A DNA stretch of 64,000 nucleotides from NCBI RefSeq assembly GCF_009696615.1, contig NZ_VULO01000001.1, positions 62,001-126,000 of the forward strand. The letters are read 5' to 3'. The position numbers were made by a program, and so were the translations under genes. Source of the DNA: Scrofimicrobium canadense (GTDB lineage: Bacteria > Actinomycetota > Actinomycetes > Actinomycetales > Actinomycetaceae). The notes beneath the pieces are model-generated. The model had not been told where the DNA came from. It searched no databases and was given only the letters and a program-made list of their open reading frames with translations. This document shows, piece after piece, positions 44,249 through 54,100 of the stretch (within the stretch, counting starts at the first letter, position 1; each line of letters opens with the position of its first letter).

Positions 44249-44469
44249 AGATTTTCGATGCGGCTGATGGTCGTAACTAGTTTGTCTCATGCGGGGGAGA
44301 ATGGCGCAGTGTTCGATCCAGTCAACACTCTTGATAAAACTGGTATGGGAGGGGGTAGATATTTTACTGCTGCGCGTACGTGGAAATCGTCTATAGGAAA
44401 CAGTAGATTGACTTCTGCAGCTACCGAGAACGTGGTTGCCGATGCTCTCAGCGAGAAACGTGCTTGAAA

Positions 44470-44534
44470 GTGTGGAACCTGGATGAAACTGAATTAGATA
44501 TGCTAGATGTGGTTGTGTAGTCCCTGGTGGACAA
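44470..44534 (+). promoter_or_regulatory. Probable CRISPR leader
   Basis: The AT-richer sequence immediately before the first intact repeat lies on the side where repeats are identical. The opposite end is degenerate, so transcription and spacer acquisition would have come from here. No other gene is supported in 44249-44534. Confidence 0.5.
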
Positions 44535-44800
44535 GTATTCCCCGCGCTATGCGGGGATGAGCCCCTGCCCAATGATCGGCATGAGTGTGCTCATGAGTAT
44601 TCCCCGCGCTATGCGGGGATGAGCCGGACAAAGGCGAAATAACACCAGCCCAATCAGAGTATTCCCCGCGCTAGGCGGGGATGAGCCGTACCTCGGGCTG
44701 TGGGGGCACTATCTCACCCGGTATTCCTCGCGCTAGGCGGAGATGAGCCCGCGCGAAAATCCTTCACCGTCCCACCAGCCTCGTATTCCCCGCGCTAGGC
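44535..44800 (+). CRISPR. Orphan type I-E CRISPR array, four full repeats and one cut repeat
   Basis: Twenty-nine-base repeats start at 44535, 44597, 44659 and 44721, each separated by a 33-base spacer (exact 62-base period). The consensus starts GTATTCCCCGCGCTATGCGG and ends GGATGAGCC, the type I-E pattern with a GC-rich stem. Repeats 1 and 2 are identical, repeat 3 has a T-to-G change, and repeat 4 has three changes. Repeat 5 (44783) stops after 18 bases and runs into unrelated sequence. This is normal trailing-end decay, with the leader on the left. No cas genes are in the window, so the array depends on genes elsewhere or is a relic. Confidence 0.93.
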
Positions 44801-45203
44801 AGTTAGTACCGTCTTCACTGTTTTCGGCTAGCAGCTCGACCACGGCAGTTGCAGGGGAAGCAAATTCATTAATAATCTGTTCTGGATTTGCGGTGACTGC
44901 AGCGCGCCAAAGCCATGGGACCTTCTTTCTTGAGCATGACGATGCTCTCACGATTTCATCGGAGGTCTTTGCAAGTGTCTCCAGGGCGACACAAGACCGA
45001 AAGTACGCTTTTGAGACTAGCTCGGAGTCAGACCATAAGTAGAGCGAGATTCCGAGATTGGACACTACCGGACATCTGGTGATGTTACCTTGTCTGATGC
45101 TGACGAAAAATCTGCCACCAGTGGGGAAAAATTTGCCGGGGCAGTTATTGACGAGATTGAGAATCCCACGAGACGAAAGTTGCGAATTCGTTTCGCGTAC
45201 CAA
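44801..45203 (-). pseudogene. Unrecognised coding remnant next to the CRISPR array
   Basis: A minus-strand frame starts at 45203 (MVRETNSQLSSRGILNL) and includes the plausible helical stretch EIVRASSCSRKKVPWLWRAA and EQIINEFASPATAVVELLAE. It then runs through the cut fifth repeat, spacer 4 and into repeat 4, where it stops. The last 20 residues are therefore CRISPR sequence, which means the gene or the array was cut at 44800. I recognise no family. It may also be a chance frame. Confidence 0.3.
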
Positions 45204-45225
45204 TCCACCAGCTTGAGCTTTCTTG

Positions 45226-46059
45226 TCATTTCTCTACGTGCTTGTGGGCAAGTACAGCAAAGATGGTAGACCTCGGATCATATGGCGATCCGGTGACGTC
45301 ATTGAACAGTCCGCTCACAGCCAAGCCAGCTTCGGACAGCTCCTGTGTCACTTGCTCCCAAGAGAGGCACTGGGGCCAGTTGTAGTACTCGCGGGCGTCT
45401 GATCTTGTGATGATGGTGTATTTTTCCAGAACGAGGCGAAGGTCTGGATAAGTCCAAGTTTCCAGGCGTCCGTGGTAGGGCGCGGCACTCCAGAAGCCCC
45501 CCATAAGATTCTTCGTCTCAACTATTGCGTCAGAGAAGTCGCTAAATCTCGGTGACGCAGTCACGTCAAAGAGAAAATGACCGCCGTTCTTAAGAGACGC
45601 GGTGATGCGGCCCAGCAGGTTTGCTCGTTGTCCAGGACTCAACGCGCAGTAATCTTCATAGATCAAAATTGCTGCGTCAAAATCCTGGTCCAAATCGAAG
45701 TCAAGGTAACTTCCCTAGACAAAGGTTGCCGGAAGACCTTCCCGCACTGCTACTGCTCTTGCATGATCAAGGGAGCGAGCGGATACGTCGATTCCCGTCA
45801 TCGATATGCCTTTCCGGGCCAGTCGGCACGCATAGAGTCCTGGACCACACCCTAAATCGAGTACATGATCGCCCGAACAAAGTCGAAGCAAAGAGATGAT
45901 CCATTCGGCGGACTGGTCAATAAAACTATGTGATCGTGATGCCAATGAAGAATCCGGATCGAGATGGTTGGCTAACATGTGGGCTGAGATATGAGGGTCG
46001 TTCCACATGGCGGGCGTGGTAAATGTGCAAAAAGGTTTTGGGCGGTGCGGCGTTGTCAT
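45226..46059 (-). pseudogene. Class I SAM-dependent methyltransferase with one amber codon
   Basis: The N-terminal part (46059 to 45718) has a methyltransferase motif I (DHVLDLGCGPGLYACRLA) and motif II Asp (MTGIDVSARSLDHAR). After FV a TAG (45715-45717) stops it, then the same frame continues with GSYLDFDLDQDFDAAILIYE (motif IV region), ITASLKNGGHFLFDV and a C-terminal domain to 45226. The family normally has a polar residue at the TAG position, so a CAG-to-TAG change is likely. All else is intact: a recent, single-base loss or a sequencing error. Substrate unknown. Confidence 0.8.
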
Positions 46060-46279
46060 GATTCTCCTGAACCTAGCGCAATAGTTGGCCGTATCACTGC
46101 GGCTGGGATGTAAAAGCTCATTCAGGACAATATGGAGTATGGGATATCACGAGTGTTTTGCCCCTTGTGTCGCTTCTACTTCGAAGGCGTGGGTGCTCGC
46201 ATTGTAGGAGCACCATGTGTTTCTTCGGTCCCTGATGCTGGCAATGGTGAATCTCAAGATCCCGTGTCAGAATGTTATT

Positions 46280-46705
46280 GTGGCAAGTTCCCAACCAGCT
46301 ATGGTGCCCTCAGATCTTCCGGTCGACCTGGTGCTGCAACGCGCCACGGGACAGCGCTTTGAAGAAGCCAAAGAACTTTCAGACTTGCTGCAAAGTATCA
46401 GCGGGAAAGAACCTGTCGTATGGGCTGGCAAGATCCTTGGATTTGGAGAATACACGTACCGCTACCCCAGCGGGCATTCGGGTATTTCACCGCTTTTAGC
46501 TTTTGCTCCTGGACCAAAACACCACACCTTGTACCTAGTGAGTGATTTTGCGACAAAGTGGCCAGAAATCCTTGAAAAGTTGGGTCCACATCGTGCAAGT
46601 AAAGCGTGCCTGTACATCACTCGCCTCAGCAAATGTGATCGCGACGCGCTACGGGAGTTACTGAATGCATCGCTTGCGGAGACATTGGGCGAATCAAGCA
46701 GCTGA
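46280..46705 (+). CDS. DUF1801-domain protein
   Basis: This roughly 141-residue protein shows the DUF1801 pattern SGKEPVVWAGKILGFGEYTY, then YPSGHSGISPLLAFAPGPKH, TLYLVSDF, and GPHRASKACLYITRLSKCD near the end. The family is small, widespread and of unknown function. The start is uncertain: the frame is open to 46217, GTG 46280 and ATG 46301 are both possible, and none has a clear ribosome site. Confidence 0.78.
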   Translation: MASSQPAMVPSDLPVDLVLQRATGQRFEEAKELSDLLQSISGKEPVVWAGKILGFGEYTYRYPSGHSGISPLLAFAPGPKHHTLYLVSDFATKWPEILEKLGPHRASKACLYITRLSKCDRDALRELLNASLAETLGESSS

Positions 46706-46744
46706 GTGTGGAAAGACGAGTGTGTCGAAGCGATTCTGCCGTAC

Positions 46745-47098
46745 TTATGGAGAACGAAGTATTTTTTCCATTGCTTTGCCGCGAGCGACCTCGTCAACCA
46801 GTTTGTCCATGTAGCGAATCTCTTTCATAAGTGGGTCTTCGATATCTTCGATCCTCACCCCACAGATGACACCGGTGACAAGTTCACGATTCGGGTTAAG
46901 CGCGGGAGCCGAAGTGAAAAATTCTTCCAAGGTGGTCTCGCCAGCTGCGATTTGCTCCAGCTGCGCCGCATCGTATCCCGTAAGCCAAGAGATAACCTGG
47001 TCGACCTGCTGCTTTGCTCGGCCTTTACTCTCGACCTTGGCAATGTATAGGGGATAGACGCGCCCAAACGGCATTTCGGAAATACGACGATCTGTCAT
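46745..47098 (-). CDS. DUF2200-family protein
   Basis: This 117-residue protein matches the DUF2200 pattern throughout: RISEMPFGRVYPLYIAKVES, QVISWLTGYDAAQLEQ, APALNPNRELVTGVICGVRI, and DPLMKEIRYMDKLVDEVARG then KAMEKILR. The function is unknown; its invariant conserved block suggests an enzyme or binding role. The ATG at 47098 has AGGAGG at good spacing, so the frame's extension to 47227 is not needed. It is convergent with the DUF1801 gene. Confidence 0.87.
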   Translation of the reverse strand: MTDRRISEMPFGRVYPLYIAKVESKGRAKQQVDQVISWLTGYDAAQLEQIAAGETTLEEFFTSAPALNPNRELVTGVICGVRIEDIEDPLMKEIRYMDKLVDEVARGKAMEKILRSP

Positions 47099-47381
47099 GA
47101 GGAGGCCTCCTTCGATGGTGCCAGAATAGAGGCTCTTCTGTAAGTCTTTTGGTGGCTGGTCTGGGACTGGCTGGCAGGATTGGTGTTGTCTGTTCGGTGG
47201 GTATGGCTCGCGGCTCTTCTGGCTCATTTACGTTGATGATGGTATGGGTGGTTGGTTTGGGGTGTGACTCAGATCCTGGAGTTGGCCGAAGGGACCCGCC
47301 CGAGTGGGTGGAGCTATCTCGAGGGGACCAATGCGATGCAATCGTGTCCCGCCCACTTTCGGGGGGATCTAGAAAAGACCA

Positions 47382-47414
47382 AATCCTCGATTTCTCAACG
47401 AAAAATCGAGGATT
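47382..47414. terminator. Hairpin at the outer island end
   Basis: AATCCTCGATTT and AAATCGAGGATT are perfect 12-base arms. It sits five bases from the att-like repeat, in the same relation as the hairpin at 53181 has to tRNA-Pro, so it is probably the tRNA's original terminator displaced by the insertion. Confidence 0.7.
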
Positions 47415-47418
47415 CATG

Positions 47419-47450
47419 GTCGGGGTGATAAGATTTGAACTTGCGACCTC
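47419..47450. other. att-like direct repeat (copy of the tRNA-Pro 3' end)
   Basis: The 32 bases from GTCGGGGTGA to CTTGCGACCTC equal the 3' end of tRNA-Pro at 53220-53251 with one mismatch, in the same orientation. After this point similarity to the tRNA stops, so it is a partial duplicate. This is the usual mark of site-specific integration at a tRNA 3' end. Confidence 0.8.
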
Positions 47451-47622
47451 GTCATTTCGTGGCGACTCTTTGTCTATCTTCACTGAGCTTCGCCCAACCG
47501 TCCTGGGTGTTGGAATATCAACAAATATGCCAATCGCATTGTTCACCCAGCTTCGCTCAGCTTTGGGCATCTGGCCGTGTCATCATGGCCCGGCTGGCTC
47601 GGTCAGTACCGTACAGACTGAC

Positions 47623-50600
47623 TCACTTGGAGTCTTGATCCAGGACTAGTTCTGGCAGCGCCTGCACCAACTCCTGGGTCCGCACCGAGACCGTCACGAG
47701 CGACCTAATCAGATCAACCAGGTAACGTGGATTTCCGACTTCCCGGAAATAGTCATTGGGATCGTTAAGGATTCCGGACTTCGGGTCCCGCTTCACCTGA
47801 TAGCGGTCGATCATCCACTCCAGCGGACTGCGACCCCCGATCTGGTAGTCATTGATCCCATCGGGGATACCGCTGAAAGTCAGGTGAGGGTTGTACACCA
47901 ACTTGGTGAAGTCCTTCTCTTTCCCTTTCTTTCCCCAGGCCAGTTTTGTCACCCGGCAGCGTTCCCACTCGTCCGTTGGTGCGCCAAGAGACCAGTTCTC
48001 TTCAATCGGATATGGCTCGACCGACTCATAGTTCACGTGCAGGTCCGCCAGCTCGCGCCCAATGCTGGAAAACTCCCAGAACCCTGGAACCATCGGAATC
48101 CGCGGCAGCATTTTCTTCAAGTCTGCCTCGAACCGCTCTCTATAGTCAGGGTGGTGCAGCAGGGCATAGACGTAGAAGAAGATGTCCTCTTTGCTGATCC
48201 TCTCCCCGCGAGGCGACCGGCTATCACCGTAGTGCTCCCGGTACGCCGCCAACGTGGCGTCGGTAATGTTGTCCTGGCGCTCGTAGCCATCTATCCATTG
48301 CGGTACCTGGTTGCCGATAGGACAGTCGAAATCAAACACCAGGTTCGTAGTGTCCACATCTGGGTCCGTACTGGCCGATTCAAACAGAGACGGCTCACCG
48401 CCTTCATCAACCGGCATCTTGGTCCAGGTGTACAAGGGAAAGCACTGAGCGTCCCCATTGAAGTGAAGGTCAGGAATGACCGACGAAAGCAGCGGCATAA
48501 AGGGCTTGCCGCCGGATGGTGACAAAGTGGTGAGTAGGTTTGGGTGTCTTGGCGTGGGGAAGAGCTGGGGGAGTTGGTAGATCATGTCGTTCATATCTCG
48601 GCTGAAATAAACCGATTCCTTAGTGAAGGGCCGGTACATGCTCAGCCGAATCGCCTCCGGAACGAAATCATGTGTTCTCGACTGGTCAAGGTTCTTCAAA
48701 AGAGCGCGGTTCCACGACACTTTAGTAGGGTCCGTAGAAACCGTCTTGCTGGTTTCGCCCCCTTCCACCGAGTGGTTATAGTTGTCGATCATCCGACTCA
48801 TATTGTCAGCGACTGCGTCGGCGGAGAAGTTGTAGCACCAAGAATCACGGTTGGTCTTAAGTCCGCCTGAGTAGAGCTTGAACAGACCAGGAGTGTTTGA
48901 CTGCCCTTTGGTGGCTTTGTCACCGATGGGCTGGAAGGTGATGAACCGTTCGTCGCGCTGGCTGATCCAATCACCGTGCTCGTTTGGCTGGACAGATCGG
49001 AATTGTGTTTCGGTGATTGAACCATTGGACGCGATTTCATCCAACTTCTCTTGCCTAGTTAGGTAGTCGTCTACTTCTGCGTAGTGGATTCGTGCCTGCC
49101 CCTCGTGACCCATCTTCTTCACAAGGACTGCAATGGTAATGCCGGTCCGAGAGCCCGCGTCAAACACGCCACCCCCTTCGCGTCTTCTCTTCTCACCCTG
49201 GGAACGAGCATTCCCTTTCAAGTTATAGATGTAGATGTCACTGAACTCATCTTGCAGAGTCAGTCTGACTCCATCAGCGGTGTTTCCGTCGAGGAAAGAA
49301 TTATTGGAAACGAAGGCAACGATTCCCTTGTCACCAATGCGGTCGCTGGCCCAGCGCAGGGCTCGGTAGTAGGAGTCGTAGAGAGAATTCTTGTTGGTGC
49401 CGCTGGAATGGGCGGCGTATGTTTGCTCGATGCGGCTGTCAAGCCGGGGATACTTGAGATTCTGATTGTTGTCGTTCGCTGACTGTTGCCCGGCGCTGTA
49501 AGGCGGGTTCATGACGATGACTTTGATCTTGGACTGGCGCTGGCGCTTGAGGCGTTCAACGTTCTCTGCGAAGTCGAAGCCGTCGCCTTCCAGCTTTTCG
49601 TCGCCTTCATGGAGCTGGAAGGTATCCGTGAGGGTGATGCCTTCAAACTCGGTGTACTCGTCGGGGTAGCCTTGGTCGATGCGGACTTGGCGGTAGGTAT
49701 TCTCAATATTGATGCTGGCGATGTAATACGAGAGCAGGACGATCTCGTTTCCGAAGATTTCGTGCTTGTACTTGTGCTCAAGTTGGTCAGGTTTGATGAT
49801 GTCGGAAGAGAGCAACCGTGAGATGAAGGTGCCTGTCCCCAAGAAAGGCTCCAGCAGGTTAATGCCGGGGTCGCCCAAGGTCTTTCCGAAGTGTTCCTTG
49901 AGAGCATCGTTGGCACTGTGAAGGATATAGTCCACCACCGGGACCGGCGTAAAGACGATGCCGAGGCGATCGGCCATGTCTGGAAAGGCCTTGGAAAAGA
50001 AATTGTCGTACAGGGTACGCATAATCTCTTGCTTTCCTGCAATGTTATCGATGCCCTTGATCCGTTCAACCATCTTGGAATAGAAGTCTTCCAGTGGCTG
50101 GCGTTCCCGAACGAACACCTTGTTGTCACCGATGGCATCAAGAATGGCCTGCATTGCTCTTGATACCGGGTTTTGCTTGGCGAACTCTTGGTCGTCAAAC
50201 ATCGCATCGAACAGCGGCTTGGTGATGAGGTGCTGGGCTAGCATTTCTACTGCTTGAGCCCAGTCAATCGATGGGTTGAGGATTTGTTGCAGGGAATCAA
50301 CGAACTTTTTGAAGGTGTCCTGTAGCGTCTCGTCTTCTAGCAGGTTGTCGATCAGGTGAATGTAGCGACTAGCAATGTCGGCAATATCCTTGGACCAATC
50401 GTCCCAGTACATGCGGTCCCCGACCTTCTTGACTATCTTTGAATAGACGGCATCCTTCCAATCAAAGGGTGAGAAGAGGAACTGGCCTTGGATTTCTCTG
50501 GGCTTAGTGTCGCTATTGTCGGTTGGTTCGTCGTCTCCCTCGTCTGTCGGACCGTCTTTGAGGTGATCTTTTTTCTCTTTCGGTTTCGTCTTGGTGAAGT

Positions 50601-52725
50601 CGACGATGTCTACCAAGATTGAGGTTGGGTCCCCAGTGTTGTAACCGATGGAGTTAATAGTGGCATCAATGCGTTCATCATGAGCGCGCAAGGCTTGCAG
50701 CACTTGCCAGATAACCTTGTAGCGTTCGTTGTCCGCAAGCGCTTCTTCCGGGGTCATTCCCATCGGGATCGCTATTGGCAGTATGACGTAGCCAAACTCT
50801 TTGTCAGGTGCTTTACGCATCACTCGGCCAACGGCCTGGATGACATCCACCTGGGACCTGCGGGGATTAAGGAAAATGACGGCATCTAGACTAGGAACAT
50901 CGACGCCTTCTGTCAGACATTTTGCATTGGTGAGAATGCGGCACGTGGGGGTGACATCGCTGTCCTGGTTGATGTCTTCCTTAAGCCAGTCAAGAGATTC
51001 ACCACGGACGATGGCATTCATGGTGCCGTCGACATGTCGGGCTTCGACCCCAAGGTTGTCAGTGGTGTCATCATTCGTCAGATCTTGCAGGTGATCGGCA
51101 ACTAGGGTGGGGAAATCATCCGCGACCCACTTACTAGTCTTGATGTCTTTGGTGAACGCCACCGCCCGGCGCATCGGGGTGAGGTCCTCACCGTAGGAAA
51201 CATCTAAGGTGCCGCTCTTACGCTTAGCGAGTGCATTCCACACCCCAGCTAGTTTCGCGACCTCGGGAAGGTTCAGTTCCCCACCCTCTGCGGTTTGAGC
51301 CTGATAGAAGTCAGAGACCTGGTCCTCGGGCACGGCTAACACTACGACTTTGTAGTCAGAGAGCAGACCGGCAGTAACCGCTTGGCCAAAGCCAAGGCGA
51401 TGGAAAACCGGGCCGAAGAGTTCAGGATCATCCATTGAAGCGAGGACTGCATCCTTTTCCTTGGCGGCGTTCTTTACCTCCGGCTTGAATAGGCGCGGGG
51501 TCGCCGTCATGTAGAGTCGCTTGTCGGCGCGAATCAAAGCGTTGTCATGAATCTTGACGAAAGCGGACTCGTTTTCTCCGGAGAGGGTGACCCCGGTCGT
51601 TCGATGCGCCTCGTCGCAAATGATCAGGTCAAAGTCACGCCAGTCAGCTCCACCTAAGACTTGCGCCTCGGCAACCACATCGATGGACTGGTACGTCGCG
51701 AAGACGACCTGCAATCCATCTTCATCCTCATGGGCACGCAATGACGCAGCCAACTTCTTTGGATCCGTAGTTGGCGGAGTCTTCAAGTCAGTAACGGAAA
51801 TGTCGGCAATGTCGTCCTGGTTAGCGCGACGACGGTTCACCTTAATATCCGAACAGACACTCCAGGCATGGAAAGGCATTGCGCATTCGGTGGCCCACTC
51901 ACCCAAGGTCTGGGACATCAAAGACAAGGACGGGACCATGAACAGGACACGGGCGCGACCGTCGTTGTCTTCGGCCAGCTTCTCGGCAATCTTCAGAGAG
52001 GTGAAGGTCTTACCGGTGCCGCAGGCCATTACCAGGGTTCCGCGCTCGGACCTCTCGAATCCTTCGAAGACATCGCGAATGGCGTCGACCTGGTGATCAC
52101 GCAGAACCTTGCGTTTCAGGTGTTTCGCACCAGCTTCGGGAACCTTCAGCTGGTAGGTAGTCCAGTCAATATCGGAGTTACGAAGATCAGTCAGACCAAT
52201 GTTGATGACGGGCAGCTGCTGCCCTTCAATGGCGCTCTTGGCATTAGATGACCATTCCCTTCCCGTCGTTTCGACAAGGATACGCCCCGTAAAGGGGGCC
52301 TTTCCCGACTCGGAAAGGAATGAATCGATGTCTCTTTTTTGGATTCGCTTGTTAGGCCCATAGAACTTGCACTGGATAGCAACAGCGTCCTTGGCCTCGG
52401 GGTCTTTACTTCGCAAGATCCCCACCAGGTCGATGCCAGTATCAGGTCGACCGCCATTGCCAGGCCAATCCTTCCAGAGGTAGACCTCTTCGAACTCATT
52501 CTTCATCTGCGCATCGTTGAGCAGATACTGACGGACTAGCTGCTCGAAAAGGTTGCCCTTCATCCGTTCTGAATCCGAAAGCGTCCGATACTGCGTCAGC
52601 AAGTCATCGAAAGCACGTGCCGAAGCCGCCTGGCCACGTTCGGAATCGACAGCATGAGCGGGAACTAGTAGGTCATCTGTAGCAGGTAACGCTTCATTGA
52701 TACCTTCAGGTGCGGCAGTCGTCAT
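47623..52725 (-). CDS. Type ISP-like restriction-modification enzyme (nuclease, helicase and N6-adenine methylase in one chain)
   Basis: This protein of about 1,700 residues contains all parts of a single-chain R-M enzyme. An Mrr-like PD-(D/E)XK nuclease is near residues 90-125 (GIDLVGIL, AIQCKFY). A superfamily 2 helicase/translocase follows with Walker A MACGTGKTFTSL (about 240), DEAHRT and the QAVGRVMRKAP motif VI. A gamma-class N6 methylase region has LEPFLGTGTFISRL and the catalytic NPPY in KVIVMNPPYSAGQ, and the C-terminal third should recognise the target. The architecture is that of LlaGI/LlaBIII-type ISP enzymes, which methylate one strand and translocate before cutting. All key residues look intact. 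ATG 52725 is preferred over a GTG 21 bases upstream. Confidence 0.88.
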   Translation of the reverse strand: MTTAAPEGINEALPATDDLLVPAHAVDSERGQAASARAFDDLLTQYRTLSDSERMKGNLFEQLVRQYLLNDAQMKNEFEEVYLWKDWPGNGGRPDTGIDLVGILRSKDPEAKDAVAIQCKFYGPNKRIQKRDIDSFLSESGKAPFTGRILVETTGREWSSNAKSAIEGQQLPVINIGLTDLRNSDIDWTTYQLKVPEAGAKHLKRKVLRDHQVDAIRDVFEGFERSERGTLVMACGTGKTFTSLKIAEKLAEDNDGRARVLFMVPSLSLMSQTLGEWATECAMPFHAWSVCSDIKVNRRRANQDDIADISVTDLKTPPTTDPKKLAASLRAHEDEDGLQVVFATYQSIDVVAEAQVLGGADWRDFDLIICDEAHRTTGVTLSGENESAFVKIHDNALIRADKRLYMTATPRLFKPEVKNAAKEKDAVLASMDDPELFGPVFHRLGFGQAVTAGLLSDYKVVVLAVPEDQVSDFYQAQTAEGGELNLPEVAKLAGVWNALAKRKSGTLDVSYGEDLTPMRRAVAFTKDIKTSKWVADDFPTLVADHLQDLTNDDTTDNLGVEARHVDGTMNAIVRGESLDWLKEDINQDSDVTPTCRILTNAKCLTEGVDVPSLDAVIFLNPRRSQVDVIQAVGRVMRKAPDKEFGYVILPIAIPMGMTPEEALADNERYKVIWQVLQALRAHDERIDATINSIGYNTGDPTSILVDIVDFTKTKPKEKKDHLKDGPTDEGDDEPTDNSDTKPREIQGQFLFSPFDWKDAVYSKIVKKVGDRMYWDDWSKDIADIASRYIHLIDNLLEDETLQDTFKKFVDSLQQILNPSIDWAQAVEMLAQHLITKPLFDAMFDDQEFAKQNPVSRAMQAILDAIGDNKVFVRERQPLEDFYSKMVERIKGIDNIAGKQEIMRTLYDNFFSKAFPDMADRLGIVFTPVPVVDYILHSANDALKEHFGKTLGDPGINLLEPFLGTGTFISRLLSSDIIKPDQLEHKYKHEIFGNEIVLLSYYIASINIENTYRQVRIDQGYPDEYTEFEGITLTDTFQLHEGDEKLEGDGFDFAENVERLKRQRQSKIKVIVMNPPYSAGQQSANDNNQNLKYPRLDSRIEQTYAAHSSGTNKNSLYDSYYRALRWASDRIGDKGIVAFVSNNSFLDGNTADGVRLTLQDEFSDIYIYNLKGNARSQGEKRRREGGGVFDAGSRTGITIAVLVKKMGHEGQARIHYAEVDDYLTRQEKLDEIASNGSITETQFRSVQPNEHGDWISQRDERFITFQPIGDKATKGQSNTPGLFKLYSGGLKTNRDSWCYNFSADAVADNMSRMIDNYNHSVEGGETSKTVSTDPTKVSWNRALLKNLDQSRTHDFVPEAIRLSMYRPFTKESVYFSRDMNDMIYQLPQLFPTPRHPNLLTTLSPSGGKPFMPLLSSVIPDLHFNGDAQCFPLYTWTKMPVDEGGEPSLFESASTDPDVDTTNLVFDFDCPIGNQVPQWIDGYERQDNITDATLAAYREHYGDSRSPRGERISKEDIFFYVYALLHHPDYRERFEADLKKMLPRIPMVPGFWEFSSIGRELADLHVNYESVEPYPIEENWSLGAPTDEWERCRVTKLAWGKKGKEKDFTKLVYNPHLTFSGIPDGINDYQIGGRSPLEWMIDRYQVKRDPKSGILNDPNDYFREVGNPRYLVDLIRSLVTVSVRTQELVQALPELVLDQDSK

Positions 52726-53180
52726 GATTCCATCTTGGCCCAACACACCCGTACTTCGCAGGATGCGACGTCATCATGGTCATCGATGCTATGGGCAGGC
52801 CATTGTGCCTACCTGTTTTCGCGAGCCCTCTTGAACGAAAAACCCTATGCGAACAACCCAAGGTCCACAACCTCTACGCCCGTGCTTTCGCGGCATAAAC
52901 CGTTCGTTCCTCTCTATTTATTCCACGACACAGGCGTAGAGCTCAAGCACGCTTGCAGCGCGTGTGGACCGTGGTGGTTCGCACCTGGCTTGTCGTGCAA
53001 ACGGAACAACGAACCCAGGAGAACAAAATGACCACCGCAGCCCAAGGTCATACGCAGAAGCAGAGCATTTAGCGGAGGGGGGCGGGCAAGCATTGCCAGG
53101 TTTGACGACCATGCTTTGGTGCAGCTTCCCATGAAAAGTCATCATGGCACCAAGGCATTTTCGCTGACTAGGAAAGATGA

Positions 53181-53213
53181 AATCCCCGAGATTCCGTCGA
53201 AATCTCAGGGATT
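53181..53213 (-). terminator. Hairpin after tRNA-Pro
   Basis: AATCCCCGAGATT and AATCTCAGGGATT form an 11- to 13-base stem with one mismatch, eight bases beyond the tRNA-Pro 3' end. A T-rich stretch follows on the minus strand. Confidence 0.7.
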
Positions 53214-53220
53214 CAAATCG

Positions 53221-53294
<74 letters not shown>

Positions 53295-53383
53295 GAGCAA
53301 CCTGCATCAGTATAGTGCGCTGGGCCGGTCAGGTCCAAAACCTGGGGCTAATCAGGATCCGCATCCGGGGCGTTATGGCATGT

Positions 53384-53434
53384 GCCGGGGCCGCATACCA
53401 CCCCGTGTACAGTTTTATGACCCCGTACGTGGGG
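53384..53434 (+). repeat. Repeat family A copy
   Basis: GCCGGGGCCGCATACCACCC and, further on, TTATGACCCCGTACGTGGGG; 90 bases from the 5' end of tRNA-Pro. Nearly the same as the copy at 38462. Confidence 0.7.
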
Positions 53435-53452
53435 GAGGGAGAAAGGAAGGGC

Positions 53453-54100
53453 TCAGATGAGCAGGTCTGCAGCGGCCCGCCAGGCTTCTATCAGGCGCGC
53501 GTTTGGCTCGTCCACATTCTCCACCCACGCGATGGCTGCCGGGTGGCTCTTGCCCGATACCACATGGCGCGCCACGAGGCGCCCTTGGCGCACTTCAGCC
53601 GATACTTGGCAGTGCCAAATCTGGTCGAGGATGGTGCGTAGCTGAACCCACGGCTCGTCCGGGCACAACAAATAGTTGCCTTCGGTGATGACTACCTGAC
53701 TGTGCGGATGAACTGGAATGGCTCCCGCGATGGGCTGTTCCAGCGAGCGTTCAAAGTTGGGGGCATAGACGGTGAATCCGTCTGGATTTTTTATACGCTC
53801 AAGGAGGTTTACGTATCCTGACGCGTCAAAGGTGTCAATCGCTCCTTTGCGGGCAACGCGACCCAACCGCTCAAGTTCTGCGTCGGCCAAGTGGAATCCG
53901 TCCATTGGCACGTAGGCAACTGCCAAGCCTTGGGTGCGCAGCTCAGAAGCTAACGCGCGGGCCAAAGTGGTTTTCCCAGCGCCAGGAGACCCTGCAATTC
54001 CCACCATGTAGGGAGATTTTGAAGGGCCGCGGGCATCGAGCGCATCGAAAATGCGGTCAGCTAGCTGGAAGAGGCGTCCATCACGCTGGACTGGGGTCAT
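53453..54100 (-). CDS. Nucleoside/nucleotide kinase-family protein
   Basis: This 215-residue P-loop protein of the uridine kinase/phosphoribulokinase-like group has the Walker [21 protein letters not shown] (about residues 32-51). The substrate segment [36 protein letters not shown], and the acidic [10 protein letters not shown] block follow. It should phosphorylate a nucleoside, sugar or pantothenate-like substrate; COG1072/FrcK-type annotations are common, and the exact substrate cannot be told. It overlaps the metallophosphoesterase gene by four bases, so it is translated with it. Confidence 0.85.
   Translation of the reverse strand: MTPVQRDGRLFQLADRIFDALDARGPSKSPYMVGIAGSPGAGKTTLARALASELRTQGLAVAYVPMDGFHLADAELERLGRVARKGAIDTFDASGYVNLLERIKNPDGFTVYAPNFERSLEQPIAGAIPVHPHSQVVITEGNYLLCPDEPWVQLRTILDQIWHCQVSAEVRQGRLVARHVVSGKSHPAAIAWVENVDEPNARLIEAWRAAADLLI

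Noticed and set aside
44258-44467. Possible cas remnant between hipA and the CRISPR array
   Set aside because: The 69-codon product resembles neither Cas1 nor Cas2 nor any Cascade subunit; nothing supports it as a gene.
46132-46362. A 76-codon frame upstream of the DUF1801 gene
   Set aside because: It overlaps the real DUF1801 frame and shows no homology or start signal.
49509-50207. Long secondary frames inside the R-M gene
   Set aside because: They are Ser/Thr- or Arg-rich shadows in other frames of a well-conserved gene.
47451-53219. Integrase or excisionase inside the tRNA-Pro island
   Set aside because: All coding capacity is taken by the R-M gene; the two non-coding ends hold no recombinase-like frame.
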